The translations under genes and the position numbers were made by a program. A DNA stretch of 64,000 nucleotides from positions 24,528,560-24,592,559 of the forward strand of contig NC_060892.1 of NCBI RefSeq assembly GCF_014805685.1, in the 5' to 3' direction. Position 1 is the first letter of the stretch. Each line of letters begins with the position of its first letter. The stretch is from Silurus meridionalis (lineage: Eukaryota; Chordata; Actinopteri; Siluriformes; Siluridae). Under the pieces are notes generated by a model. It saw only the letters and a program-made list of their open reading frames with translations. It did no database searches and was not told the DNA's origin. Shown here piece by piece: positions 37,606 to 50,029 of the stretch.

Positions 37606-37998
37606 GAGCAAAAGTATTGGGACACCCGACTTTTCAAATTGACTGCACACAAACGTATAGAGACCCAAACCTGTTCCAGCATGGCAGCACAGCTCCATGG
37701 AGATATGCTTTACATGAGTCGGAAGATCTCGAATGGCCTGTTGAAGAGCTCTAACCTCTAACACCATTGGTATGAATTGGAATGCTGACTGCACCTCTTT
37801 ACCTCACCTCGGCCAGAATCTGACTTTACTAACACACTTGTGGCTGAACGAATCTCCCACAAATCTCCATAAGTGCACTCTAAAAATCTAGTGTAACATC
37901 TTCCCAGAAGAGTGGAGCTCATTATAAGAGAAAATAGAGAATACATGTGGAATGGAATGTCCAAAAACCAGGATACATTTTTATGGTCAGGTGTCCAC
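37606..37998 (-). mobile_element. MITE family A, nearly full reversed copy just after exon e
   Basis: It begins GAGCAAAAGTATTGGGACACCC and ends GGTCAGGTGTCCACAAACATCC. Between are ACCCAAACCTGTTCCAGCATGGCAGCACAGCTCCATGGAGATATG, CTCGAATGGCCTGTTGAAGAGCTCTAACCTC, TGACTTTACTAACACACTTGTGGCTGAACGAA, AATCTAGTGTAACATCTTCCCAGAAGAGTGGAG. It lies about 40 bp downstream of exon e and runs directly into the CATC array. Confidence 0.82.
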
Positions 37999-38263
37999 AA
38001 ACATCCATCCATCCATCTATCCATCCATCTATCCGTCCATCTCACCATCTCTCCATATCAGACCTGTCCATCCATCCATCCATCCATCCATCCATCCATC
38101 CATCTAGTTATCAATCCACATCAGACCTTTCATCCATTCATCCATTTATCTATGTATCCATCCACATCAGACCCAGTTATCCATCTATCTGATTAACATC
38201 AGACCTGTTTTTCCATCCATCCATCCATCCATCCATCCATCCATCCATCCATCCATCCATCCA
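37999..38263. repeat. CCAT minisatellite with ATCAGACC spacers (array 2)
   Basis: Same composite as 12618-13180. The segment about 38100-38262 repeats the variant order of 12965-13110 (CATCAGACCTTTCATCC, CATCAGACCCAGTTATCC, CTGATTAACATCAGACCTGTTTTTCC). Confidence 0.9.
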
Positions 38264-38944
38264 ATGAGGCGATATAAAAAACCAAAAACAACAAAAAATA
38301 AGTATCAGCAAATGTAGCGTAAGTGTAAAGCTGTGTTTTTTGTAAATTCATTAGTGTTTTTATATCATTTAATAAGTTGTACATTCTGTATATTTTTTAT
38401 ATATATATATATCACGTCACATTTTCTCACAGCAGCCTACAGCGATCCGGGACTAATTAATCTGGGGGAAAAAACCACAGGCATGTTTACTAGCGTCTGA
38501 GACATGTTGGTTTTCCACAAGCATCCACACGTATTAAAGGAGTTTGTCAGGGAAGACACCTGGAACATGTATTTGCCGTTCCAAGAATGCCAGACGATAC
38601 ATACCGCGTATTTATTCCTTCCTTTCTAAAGGTCAGACACAACAAAATCCTGCAGCATTCAGCCTGTCGTTAGAACCCAAATCGCTCTCGGAGCGATGAC
38701 GAAATGGAACGTTCAGGGAGAAATATCACCGAGCGCAAACCTCAAATCAAGTGGCTTTTTCATTTCAACCACGTACAATACAGATGTGATCCAGTACCGG
38801 GTCGTGGAAAAGCTGCAACCTATAGATATAACAGCGTCAATCAAATGTCCCTCAGAAGTTTCTTTGGTGGAACGTGCAAGAACCGATCAAAAGATAGTAC
38901 AAAAACCGAGAGAAAGGTCCAGTTACAGATGCGCTTTGGCCAAA
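38264..38944. other. Intron e-f: unassigned
   Basis: A (TA)n at about 38398-38413. No exon or family is recognised. Confidence 0.35.

Positions 38945-38970
<26 letters not shown>
38945..38970. repeat. (AC)n microsatellite
   Basis: About 13 AC units. Confidence 0.97.
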
Positions 38971-38977
<7 letters not shown>

Positions 38978-39305
38978 TAGAGATCCCTGCACCTTAGTGC
39001 ACAGTAAAACGGAACAGCGCTCCTCAAAGACCAAGATCTGAACATACAGCGACATGAATTATCAATAGATAACACAAATCTAACTAATACAAAGTGTGCA
39101 CGTGTACAAACAGCGTCTACTGCAATAACACAATAATACACACATACAATGCAGAACCAGGCAGTACACAAAGTGGCATCAAATGTGACTGAGTGCATAG
39201 AAACTGTTTATATTATAATAAATACTGTACATATTAATGCGTAATGCAAAAAATGGCAAACAAATTGCAATGAAGGAATTCGTGTGTGTGATTGAGAGAG
39301 AGAGT

Positions 39306-39327
39306 GTGTATGTGTGTGTGTGTGTGT

Positions 39328-39373
<46 letters not shown>
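39306..39373. repeat. (TG)n microsatellite
   Basis: About 34 TG units with one TC interruption near 39331. Confidence 0.97.
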
Positions 39374-39375
<2 letters not shown>

Positions 39376-40425
39376 TCAGCCACGAATTCTGGTGGTATGT
39401 GTATGTCTGTGATGGGAGACCATGATGATCTTCTCAGCTATTTTCATTAAGCTGCTCGAGATGAATCAACTTTAAGGAAGATTTACAATAAATAATAGCG
39501 ATACCCCAACATCGTACACGAACATCTCATCCAGAGTGAGTGTTTCCTGCCTCGTGCCCAGCGTTCCCAGCAGAGACTCCTGGATGATCCATTGTAATGG
39601 ATTATGCTTCGATTTAATCTCATAAAACGTATTGTTGTGAAACATCCACCTTTTAAATATAAAATCAGGCCGGTCCATCAATTGGATTAATGAATACGCT
39701 AATCACCATATACCATCCTGTACCTTTTCCTGTCCATCTTCATCCACCTGAGTCTTCCTCACACAGTTATATACACCGACTATCTGTTCTTCTTCTGGTG
39801 TTCACAAGTCTGGAGGTTACCATAAAAAATCACAACTAAATTGATCTATAATTGCTATATATATATATATATATATGCTTTTCCTATTGGTTAAACCCAG
39901 TCGGTATCTCCCGTTAAACGAACATATCACAGCAACGGTAATCACATCAGCAAAACTCTTATTTTAAACATCTAAAAACCCCGTCATAACACCCACTTGC
40001 TCCCTTACATTAGTTTGCAGTGTGACGGTATAAAAGAAATGAATACACACCTTTTGACCAATCAGATTCAAGGATTTTTCTTTTCTTTTCCTTCTGATTA
40101 AAAAAATAAATAAAATAATTGAGAGTCTTCAAATAAGATAGAAACCAGAACCATCATCAAAAATGTTATTTGTTCATTTTTGTATCTTTTATTGAGGTTA
40201 TTATGTATCATGGCCCTGTGGAGACACGGCCCATTGATTCTAATATTCCGTTATTCCGTTTTCCTAACATGATGCTTAATTGGCCTCTAATTAATCACTT
40301 TCCTATCATTTTCTCCCAGGTCGGTCATTTCCCAGTCCCCACTCACTACCAAGCTCTCCCTCCTCACATGACCACCACCATTAGGGAACAGTGAAGGCTT
40401 TAACGGATTCCTCGTAGTCTCTCTC
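39374..40425. other. Intron e-f: unassigned
   Basis: A short (TA)n at 39858-39876. No exon or known family. Confidence 0.35.
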
Positions 40426-40502
40426 AGGTGACCTCGGGCATCGCCGGGATCCGAACTCACGATCTCTTGCACTACAGTAATCGAAGGCTTTTCCTGCAAT
40501 GG
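40426..40502 (-). mobile_element. tRNA-like SINE head fragment
   Basis: The reverse complement reads GATTACTGTAGTGCAAGAGA then TCGTGAGTTCGGATCCCGGC, a tRNA-derived head with a good B-box (GAGTTCGGATCC). The A-box is weak, so a functional tRNA gene is unlikely. Confidence 0.45.
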
Positions 40503-40758
40503 TGGGAATATGGATCATTCCGGAAAGGCACTAATAAAGCTGTCTGAAGTTGGCAGAAATGTTTATCTGGATTGTTTTAGCTCTGTGGCACATTGCATGT
40601 GTAATGTTAATGTGTTTTGAGGAAGCGTTTATAATCATCACATTGCGTTACGGTTTCCCCATCAGGATGCAGCGTTCTGAGAACATCAGCATCTCTGTCG
40701 TTTCTAATGTGTTTGAGTTTTGGTGTAATCCGTGGAGATTTTAGATTGGGGAGAGACT

Positions 40759-40795
<37 letters not shown>

Positions 40796-41090
40796 CAGGT
40801 TGGCTTGCGCAGCTGGTATGTTGCAGTGTTTTTTCTCTCGAGCGCCAGCTGACGGCCCGTCACTGCTGATCCTCCACGGCTCTAGTGCTGCTCGGCGAGC
40901 CAGAATACACAGAGTTCATCATCTCTCCATTCCAAAACATGCTGTCTATTGACTAGAGCGCCACCAGAGCTGTCTGCCAGTCCTCCTTCTTCCCCTTTGT
41001 CGTCTTTTTCATCTGACCGTCTGTCCTGACTGTTCATTTGCTCGTCTGTCTGATGGTCCACATCTGACACGTTCCATCCATCTGTCTCTC
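40503..41090. other. Intron e-f: unassigned with a (GT)n tract
   Basis: (TG)n at about 40757-40783 followed by GAGA. Otherwise nothing is recognised. Confidence 0.35.
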
Positions 41091-41960
<870 letters not shown>

Positions 41961-41982
41961 TTAATCTTAATGCATTTTACAT

Positions 41983-41984
<2 letters not shown>

Positions 41985-42038
<54 letters not shown>
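41985..42038. repeat. (CT)n microsatellite
   Basis: About 27 CT units. Confidence 0.97.
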
Positions 42039-42041
<3 letters not shown>

Positions 42042-42133
42042 TCACAGCATCTTTGCAAACCAAATTAGTTTGATCATATGGCAACATTTTGTTCATTTCT
42101 CCATAATGACTATAGGACTGTTGCACTGCTCTC

Positions 42134-42134
<1 letters not shown>

Positions 42135-42170
<36 letters not shown>
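42135..42170. repeat. (TG)n microsatellite
   Basis: About 17 TG units. Confidence 0.97.
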
Positions 42171-43274
42171 TGAGTTGGGGTGCTGGATTGACAGCAGTGC
42201 TATGTCGGGTCACGTTGCCCCTGGCAGCCCCAGAAGCAAAGAGGTGACACAACAACAAAACTGTCTCACCACATTACCGCATGCTTCACAGGAGACACGG
42301 GAGAACCCAGAACCCCACTTTCAGCAGAAGCAGCGCTGATCAGGAACCCTCCGTCAAGGCTTTTTTTGTTTTTGTGGTTTGATCATCAGGAGTGAAATTG
42401 CGTGTCGTGTGGAATGGAGTGGCAGTGTTCATTAGTAGCACCGTGCCTCCTTTTTAATTAGGGCCCAGCTCATTTAGTGTTGTCTCTGGGTGGAATAGTC
42501 GTTGGTAATTAATCATGGCTGGGCCTCATGCCACTGTATTAATAAACAGAGCATTAGGTGTGGAGGGACTTGCCGAGTCCGGGGGATTCGAAGATTTTGT
42601 CTCGCTCCTGCACTTAACTGTTTCTATTTTGTCGCTTTAAAAAAATAAATAATTTAGTAGGATTGAAATTACGTCTGAATTAAACTACAATTTAGCTATC
42701 GATCAATAATAAAAAGAATCAAATTAACTCCCTACATTATTTTTCTTCTTGGGAATGTTTTGTGAATTGGGTCAGTGCTGAAACCTAAACTGCACATCCC
42801 CCGAAACAGTTTTCCTTTTCATTTTTTGTTGCTTTCGCTCGAAACTTTTCCCTTCCCATTCCTGTCGCTTCTTCCTCTAATGGCTGATCTGTTTCATTAA
42901 TGACTTGTTTCATTAATAGCTCTCACTCTGGCGTCCCTCATCGAATCGGAGTTGGCGTTCTGGGTAACACATCGCCGCCCGCCCCGGAAGAGGCCCTCGC
43001 GTCGAGTCTAATCGCGTTACTCTATTAGGGTTATTTCCATCCGTTATCCTGCCTCTTCCTCTCCTAGGCAGCGTCTTTCTCCGGCGAAGAGACCGGGGCA
43101 GACGGATGGGGCATTCGTATTGTTCGAGAGAGAGGTTTCCCGAGGTTTTTTCATTAATCACACAGCGATAAATAGTAACATCCCACTTTCAGCTCTTACA
43201 AAAGTGCGATTTGTTGGTCTTTCATGTCCCCTTATTGCCACATCTGTGCCCCGAGACAATACAGTGCTCAAATT
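42171..43274. other. Intron e-f: unassigned, with a unique block
   Basis: 42380-42570 is low in repeats and rich in TTTAATTAGG, GTAATTAATCATGG and TTAATAAAC motifs. It is a candidate conserved non-coding element. No exon is seen. Confidence 0.35.
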
Positions 43275-43532
43275 CGCTTGGGCACCCAAAAGTATTGGGA
43301 CACCCAGCTTCTTCATGTCCCCGCATCTTTGGAGTTGGAAGATGTGGATGATCTTGGGTTCCCTGCTGTTTAGCTCTGACCTCAACTGACTGCACCCCAG
43401 GCCTCCTCACTTACTCCTAAATCAGTACCTGGCTTAACTCACGCACTTGTGGCTGAATCTCACTCAAATCTCCACAAACACACTCCAAAATCTGGTGGAA
43501 CAATCTCATGGTCAGGTGTCCACAAGCTCACA
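43275..43532 (-). mobile_element. MITE family A reversed copy
   Basis: CCCAAAAGTATTGGGACACCCAG, CCCTGCTGTTTAGCTCTGACCTCAACTGACTGCACCCCAGGCCTCCTCAC, CTTGTGGCTGAATC, AAAATCTGGTGGAACAATC and GGTCAGGTGTCCACAAG. The middle portion is deleted. Confidence 0.75.
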
Positions 43533-44572
43533 TAAAAACTAGGCTCCGTTCTGCAAACACACAAATACCCAAAATGCGATCTAATATTTCAGTATGAGGA
43601 GTTTAAAACGGATTACAAAGGAAATAAATTCCGCAGTTCTGCTAATAAAACACTAGGGGTGCAAAAGGGGCGAAAAATTCCCAGAAACTTTCCTTAGGAA
43701 CTGTATCTGGGGAAATTTGGAAATAGTCAAAGTTGGAAACTTAACAGGACTTTATGGGAATTATTTTGCAATGTATAGTGATGTTTTTGAAACTGGTGCT
43801 TACAACCTCCCATCACTAATAGTGTTTCAGGATCCACTCCGACTCCTGTTAATTCCTTTCACACCTCATACATCTGAGGTTTGACCGAATTATGTTCAAA
43901 GTCTAACATCTGTTTCAAACCAAATCCGATTCTGTCTGAAAATCTGAAAATGTCATTACCTTCAACAGACCAAAAGAAATCTATCGCCCCAACATCCTGT
44001 CCCCTTGAGTTCAGCATGTATTTCTCAGCGAGCAGTTCAGTGTCAGGATGTGCACAGTGTAGATCTTTTTTTTCCCCATCCTCCTTTCAGCCATCTTCGC
44101 CAGTGTCCTCCAGTCTTTTATTTTCCCTCTCTCACTCACACCACATCTCCTTCAGCCTCCCCTCCGTGCTTTCCTCCTTCACTCCATCAGAGGGAGCTAG
44201 AGGTTGTGTGTACGGAGAGAAGGCCCTCCTGTCTTCCATGTTTACCAAAAGCCAAGCTCACTTCTTCCCCAGCTGCCATGCCAACAGCACGTACTCTAGC
44301 ACGGAGGATGCTTAATGCGTTAATGCTCCCTGATCTCGCACTGCAGAGTTCAGCCACCGGGTTCTGTATTTAAATTCACACACAGGAAACGCCAGTCATT
44401 TTCTTTTGCATCCGGGGGATGGACGAGGAAAAGGAGGAATAAATGGACAGAAAAGGAGAAGGTTTGTGAAGTTTAAAAGGTGGGAAGGGGTGTATCATGA
44501 ACGTCTTTGTTTCTATCAGGCATGTTTGGGGGAAAAAAAGGGCTAATCAGAAGGAAAGCATTTAGATATTAG
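43533..44572. other. Intron e-f: unassigned
   Basis: An open frame at 43881-44315 is Ser/Pro-rich without family resemblance and has no splice signals of note. Confidence 0.35.
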
Positions 44573-44745
44573 TGTTGTGTATCTCCGTAACGCATGCGAT
44601 TTACCTCAAGCACAATGCGATTCAGTGCAAATACTGCGCAATGGAATAAATCTGATGCAATTTAATATGGTGGAGATATTTCTAACGCATGGCCCCTTCT
44701 CGACAGCTCTACCTCTGCCATGTTAATCTGTATTCTATGGCACTT
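44573..44745 (-). mobile_element. hAT-like element (family C), reversed fragment
   Basis: TATCTCCGTAACGCATGCGATT, GCAATGGAATAAATC, CATGGCCCCTTC, AGCTCTACCTCTGCCATGTTAATCTGTATTCTATG is the reverse of the family core. Both termini are lost or diverged. Confidence 0.55.
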
Positions 44746-45470
44746 TCACACTTGTGGATTCCGCTCGCTCGGAGGGCTCTCTTTTTAACTTTTTGACGTT
44801 TAACGCCCTCAAACACACAAGCAGCTGCAACAGCTCAGAAATCAGAGTGTAAAAACCCTTGCCCTGGGGGACCCTGTGTTGACCCCTTTGTTGAAACTGT
44901 TACAATGCCCCTAGAGGCTCCATGAAGATGAGGTTTATTGGAATGCTGAATTCACTCCAGACCTTCTCACTTTACCTCAATCCTCCACAAGCAATCGCCA
45001 AAATCAAGTCATTAGATTTCAGAGTCCCTTCTTCCACAGCATTACATGACCACCACCAATAACCACCTGATTTAATGTGTCCATGGCTTCAAACACGTGA
45101 CCCTGGATGCTGATTGTACCAACAACATTTGTTTATAAGACAGACTTGAGGTTTCTGTTGCGATCTGAGGTGCTTCTATTTTTTTTTCCACTCATCACTT
45201 GAACAATTTTGTAAATTTTTCTTCAAACTGTTTCATCGACGGTGCCTTTCCACCTGCCGAAATGATTCTCCATAATCTTTCGCGTGAGATTTTCCAGATT
45301 TCCTAGGATTTCTAGAATCGCTTCAATCAGTCACTGAAAATCATAAAAGACTTGCAAGTATTTATTTATTTTTTAAGGTCGTGATGTTTGGACGTCTTGA
45401 TCGTTGGTCAAATTTCAGTTGCTTGCAGCATTTTAATGGCAAAACTCATTCTACTGTATTCAAGTTCTGC
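44746..45470. other. Intron e-f: unassigned
   Basis: A very diverged MITE family A remnant may lie at about 44880-45060 (CTCCATGAAGATGAGG, TGCTGAATTCACTCCAGACC). Otherwise nothing is recognised. Confidence 0.3.
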
Positions 45471-45676
45471 TCCAGCAATATGTGGACAGCAGGAGAATGC
45501 TGAGGATGGAGCCCCCAGGAAGGAGGAAAGCCAAGGAGGAGGTTTATGGATGTGGTTAGGGGAAGACATGCAGGTGGTTGGTTTGAAAGAGGCAGATGTA
45601 GAGGACGGGGGTTGTATGGAGACAGATAAGCCGCTGTGGCAACCCCTAATGGGAGAAGCCGAAAGAAGATGATGTG
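45471..45676 (+). mobile_element. LINE 3' end, RTE-like (copy 2)
   Basis: Reads AGAATGCTGAGGATGGAGCCCCCAGG then GGAGGTTTATGGATGTGGTTAGG, GACATGCAGGTGGTTGG, GAGGCAGATGTAGAGGACGG and the 3' tail GTGGCAACCCCTAATGGGAGAAGCCGAAAGAAG. It is the same 3' end as the minus-strand copy at 15.9 kb, more diverged and with an interrupted frame. Confidence 0.7.
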
Positions 45677-45849
45677 TGTATTTTTAAGGGGGTCCACATC
45701 AAGCTGCCAAGCTCAGGTCACATCAAGCTGCCATTTTTGGGCCCTTGAGTAAGTCACAAGTGGAGACGGTGGCGAGGCGTGTATATGATCGTTACCCAAA
45801 CTCCATGCTTATTGTTAAATGATCTGTAAATGTAATTTTACTCGCTGTA

Positions 45850-46020
45850 AACATCTTACGGCAGACGCCTTCATCCAGAGCGACTCGAAATGTCATCTAT
45901 ACAACTCTGCAGTTGAAGGGTTAAGGGCCTTGCTCAAGGGCCCATGAATTGGAGCTTTTTGATGCTGGGATTTAAAATCACAACCTTCTGATCTCAAGTC
46001 TTAACCACTAGCCCTTTCCT
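45850..46020 (-). mobile_element. tRNA-headed SINE copy
   Basis: Body: CGCCTTCATCCAGAGCGACTCG, ATCTATACAACTCTGCAGTTGAAGGGTTAAGGGCCTTGCTCAAGGGCCCATG. Head, reversed: GGCTAGTGGTTAAGACTTGA, GATCAGAAGGTTGTGATTTT, AAATCCCAGC. The A-box-like GGCTAGTGGTTAAG and the B-box position mark a tRNA origin. This is the best-ordered copy of the family. Confidence 0.6.
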
Positions 46021-47162
46021 GCCAACAACCGGCCAGAGTCTAAACAAACATAGAAAACATACACAAGTGCAAGAAGCAGCAAATACAGTACAGCACATGC
46101 CGGGGACGAGAAGAACGATGTGGTCAAATACGTGAGATATATAAGGATGATTCAGTTCACCTGCAAAGTTATAGAAAATGAAGCGTGTGACCCCGCAGAC
46201 TGATTAATCCAATGCCAGTGTAGAGCCTCGCATAACGTAAACAAATCGATTTAATCAACAAGGCCCTCCAGGATGCGTTTTCAACATGCTGTACAGCCAT
46301 TATTGTCCAAATAGCTGGCAATCGAAAAAAAAAAAGTGAGTGCACCCTGAGTGATAGCAGCTGTACGTGGTGTAAACGTGCAAATCCACACGTCCTAGTC
46401 GTCATGTTTTTGTCATCTTGACAGGACCGAAGAAATCTGTGTATCTTGTAATAAAGCAGTTTAAATTTGGTGCTTGAAGAACAATTCTCTCAAACCGTGT
46501 GGAAAAATCGCATACGAATCTTATGCTCATGCGCCCACAAAGTTTTTGCCCATACAGTGTGTGTAATGAAGTGTTTCGGACAGATTTGTTGGTTTTTCTG
46601 TGGGAGTGGCTGCTTTGCTTCGTTATCTGCGAGGAACAATGGGAATGAAAAAGCAGTACTGAAGGCTGGAATGAGCTTTGAAAAGTTTCTCACACACACA
46701 CACACACACACACAACCACACTTCCCCCGAGATTTGTACGGACTTAAAGCGTGCCTCCTGTGAACTCTAAGACCACCCAGATGCCCTCACGATGGCCTCC
46801 TTCTTTCTTCGAGCACATTTCCTGCCTCCTCTGTACTCAACAACCCCCGGCCGGCTTTAGCATGCTAATCTCAGCGTGGCCTCGAGGAGAAAGTGCCAGG
46901 ACGGCACCGCATCTCCGGGTTTGATGTGCAGAAGCGCTCGCTCATTCCATGCCGACTTTAAAGCTCCTCTGCGAAGTTCTGCCGACACCACGGCTCGAAA
47001 TAGACGCAGCGCCGATCAAACGCTCGTGTTTACGCCGAATCCGAAACGACGTGAACTTACGCGAACGCTCTGCCATTGCCGAGCGTTTCAGTGCGTTCTA
47101 TATTCGGCGTGTCTGATGAATGGGTGCTCTTTTTTTCACATTTTATTTATGTTTGTTATCTG

Positions 47163-47164
<2 letters not shown>
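46021..47164. other. Intron e-f: unassigned
   Basis: A short MITE family A right-end remnant lies near 46520-46560 (CTTATGCTCATGCGCCCACAAAGTTTTTGCCCATACAGTGT). (AC)n at 46689-46713. No exon. Confidence 0.35.

Positions 47165-47224
<60 letters not shown>
47165..47224. repeat. (TG)n microsatellite
   Basis: About 30 TG units. Confidence 0.97.
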
Positions 47225-47226
<2 letters not shown>

Positions 47227-47365
47227 AAAGAATGCTGCTGTTGTGATGTACCTAATTAGGCTGGTTGTTGTATACCGAAGCACCAACTGGAAATCTATAC
47301 CACCTAATGAAACATGACAAACGAGCACCAAACTCACAAGTTCAAGCTGTCATAGTCTGACTGGG

Positions 47366-47366
<1 letters not shown>

Positions 47367-47430
<64 letters not shown>
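47367..47430. repeat. (TG)n microsatellite
   Basis: About 32 TG units. Confidence 0.97.
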
Positions 47431-47431
<1 letters not shown>

Positions 47432-47439
47432 TCTGTAGC

Positions 47440-47614
47440 CATATGCCATTTTTTTATTATTAATAATTTGATATTAATTAATTTTATTTATTTATTTTAA
47501 TTTTTTATTAAAAATCTTTTTTTGTTGTTATGACGACTGTGGTGACCTTGACAGCCTTCGCTCAAAGAACACACTCCTGCACATCATTGCCCCACATTAT
47601 CACCTCAAAAATAT

Positions 47615-47661
<47 letters not shown>

Positions 47662-47725
47662 CAATGAACCACAACAACTGAGGAACACTTAATAATTTGT
47701 TATATTTATTTATTTATTTTTCTTC
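47440..47725. repeat. TTTA/ATTT-rich low-complexity block
   Basis: An ATTT tetranucleotide run (about 47612-47660) is surrounded by A/T-rich text. Confidence 0.85.
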
Positions 47726-48541
47726 TGGAATTGGTCATTTTCTGAACCCCACCTGACTTTACTTGTGGCCGAACGAACACAAATCCCCATTAAACGAATC
47801 GGCAATAAATGGCACATCCCCATCTTTAATCCCATTTTAAATCCGGACACGACCAGACCAAAAATACGAGATGTCGTTATCGGTCACTCCAGACTGTAAA
47901 ACACTGTAAAAAAAAAGAGCCATGACCATAAAACGCATATTAACGCACTGCAATAAACATAAAAACAAAGAAACAGATTTCCTACTCAGAAAGAACACAA
48001 GTAGGAATGTTCCAAAGTGTATCACCAAAGAAAATGCTGGAATACTAACAGAACATAAGTTTGAAGGACTTCAGGCGTCTACAGTAGTATACTAATCACA
48101 CACAGACCTGAATGTCAAAATCTCCATCACACACACACACACCATTATGCATTATGTTGAGGAAGCGCGAGTGTAAGGGTTATTGATAGATTTTCGCTCG
48201 CTGTTGATATTTTCAATGAGACTAGCAGACTTCAAAGACTTTTATTTGGGTTGGGTGTGAAATTATTCCTAATTCTTCAGAACTTTTGGTCGTATACATT
48301 CCTTAATATGCAGCCAGGCAGCGGGGTTTCATCGCCATTCTTTCACAGGTAATAACGATCCAATTATAATCGCCGCCTTGGGTGTTTACCTGTGTGTTTG
48401 GGTTTTTTTTGGGTGGTGGGGGGGGGATTGGATGTTTGAAATTAATGAATACACCAGTCTTTTTTTTTTTTTTTTTTTCCTCATGGCATTTGTGCTATGG
48501 ATGTGATTCCCTGTATAGCTGCTTTCTGATAAACTCATAGC
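47726..48541. other. Intron e-f, last part: unassigned
   Basis: G-run near 48415-48427 and T-run at 48461-48478. No exon. Confidence 0.35.

Positions 48542-48592
<51 letters not shown>
48542..48592. repeat. (TG)n tract serving as the 3' splice-site leader of exon f
   Basis: About 25 TG units end in GTTTAG, the acceptor of exon f. The usual pyrimidine tract is absent; alternating TG takes its place. Confidence 0.95.
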
Positions 48593-48594
<2 letters not shown>

Positions 48595-48596
48595 AG

Positions 48597-48721
48597 TCTC
48601 GGCGGAGAACCTGGAGAAGAGTTTAAAGCAGATGGAGAAGCAGCTGCTGCAGCTGGAGAAAGATCTGGACACCTTCAGCTCCCCTGACAACCAGGATGAC
48701 ATGTTCTACAACAAGATGGCC
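48597..48721 (+). CDS. diaph3: diaph3 exon f: FH2 coiled segment
   Basis: The acceptor is (TG)n-TTTAG. Two bases complete the codon shared with exon e, then 41 codons follow: SAENLEKSLKQMEKQLLQLE, KDLDTFSSPDNQDDMFYNKM, A. The family has S-E-LEKNLRQM-RQLQQLEKELETF here in DIAPH3, so this is the long helical part of FH2. The exon ends at GCC and is followed by ATATCCTTTT, not GT. Reading on in frame would give ISFYC and then CA-repeat codons, which no formin has. Joining GCC to the AGC at 55340 restores [11 protein letters not shown], exactly the family spacing. This exon is therefore followed by an AT-AC intron. Confidence 0.95.
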
Positions 48722-48731
48722 ATATCCTTTT
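48722..48731 (+). promoter_or_regulatory. diaph3: U12-type 5' splice site
   Basis: ATATCCTTTT directly follows the GCC codon of exon f. All seven positions of TATCCTT that pair with U11 and U6atac snRNAs are consensus. Confidence 0.92.
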
Positions 48732-48735
48732 ATTG

Positions 48736-48737
<2 letters not shown>

Positions 48738-48763
<26 letters not shown>
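48738..48763. repeat. (AC)n microsatellite 16 nt inside the U12 intron
   Basis: About 13 AC units begin shortly after the minor-class donor. Confidence 0.96.
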
Positions 48764-48768
<5 letters not shown>

Positions 48769-48857
48769 GTACATACACAGATTTACACTTTCGAATACAG
48801 GTGTCAAAGCACCAAGCTTATATTCAGAACCTTTCACCCCATGCCCTCTGCTGCCAT

Positions 48858-48860
<3 letters not shown>

Positions 48861-48919
<59 letters not shown>
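48861..48919. repeat. (AC)n microsatellite
   Basis: About 29 AC units. Confidence 0.97.
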
Positions 48920-48921
<2 letters not shown>

Positions 48922-49164
48922 ACACTCTCTAATCAGAGCGCAGGTCCGTTTGTAAGACTTGCTGTGTATTTTAATTATTTACCACAGAATGTCAGCAGGT
49001 CACGTCAGGCTTCCAGCAGGTGTGTGTTAAATAATGGAGTTTCGCACCACATTTCCATTCCACTCTGCTTTTCCTTTTCCTCTTCACTCTGCGCTTTTCG
49101 CACGCTTTAGGTTTCCCAGTTTACTCGAGTCTGCAGATGTTTAATTTTTTTTCCCTTTTCAATT

Positions 49165-49204
<40 letters not shown>

Positions 49205-49645
49205 TTTATCAAGCGTCTCGCCGGATTATTATTCCTCGCCTTATCTCGTCCTCGGCGTGTTCACGCATCTACAACCGCGAGGAGGTCGACGTCCTGATGG
49301 ATCGCTCAATCCCCATAAACAAATTACTGATTTTGGGGAAGTCGGATTTGAAAGCGTCGGCGTCGTGTTCTCCTGCATCTCCCTCCCCCGTACTCTACTC
49401 TCATCTCCTCTATCTGACACGGACCGGACAGGAGGCAGTCAGGGGAGATCATTATCCTGCATGGCTTTTCTGTGTGTGTGTTTGTGCGATTGATGCACTC
49501 ATAGCGCTTCCTGTTGAAATGCAGCACGCACGCCCTTCAACCCGAAGCATCTCAGCAACGATGCAGGCTTCAGCCTGACTAATCTTTCTCGATTCTTTTT
49601 TTTTGTGAACCGGCGCCACAACCTCGTTCAACCTCAACTCTGAAG
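48920..49645. other. U12 intron, first part: unassigned with (TTA)n
   Basis: (ATT)n at about 49174-49202. Otherwise nothing is recognised. Confidence 0.35.
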
Positions 49646-49875
49646 ATGTTCCTCTAGATTTTGTGGAGATTGGAGAGGTATGAGGTGCACTCAGCGCTCA
49701 TCCCAGTAGGGTTGAGGTCAGAGCTCTATAGCAGGCCAATCAAGATCTTCCAACCCATATAAAACATATCTTCATGTCATCCTGGAACAGGTTCGGGTTT
49801 CCAAGTTCTCACGTGAAGGAAATATTTCATGCTACCACGTCCAAAAACGGTCTGGTGAAGATTCATGTGTGGCAT
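49646..49875 (+). mobile_element. MITE family A fragment
   Basis: CTCTAGATTTTGTGGAGATT, CTCATCCCAGTAGGGTTGAGGTCAGAGCTCTATAGCAGGCCAATCAAGATCTTCCAACCCAT, TCATCCTGGAACAGGTTCGGG and CCACGTCCAAAAACGG, in family order. The right end is missing. Confidence 0.75.
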
Positions 49876-50029
49876 TCGAGCCTTTTCCATTGACCCGATG
49901 ATCTCGTCTACACTGCTTTCACCCATTTTTCCTGTTTTTACTTGTGTCCCTATACTTATGGCCTCGTCGTGTATGAAGCATGTAGTTTTTTTGTGTGACT
50001 AAGAATTGTGTAAAACTCTTGTTTGTGTG

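Noticed and set aside
40426..40502. Possible functional tRNA gene
   Set aside because: The B-box is good but I cannot form a full cloverleaf or find a clear A-box; the resemblance to the SINE heads elsewhere explains it better.
48722..48960. Continuation of exon f as coding into the CA repeat (ISFYC then Thr/His repeats)
   Set aside because: No formin has such a sequence, and the U12 splice restores the exact family spacing.
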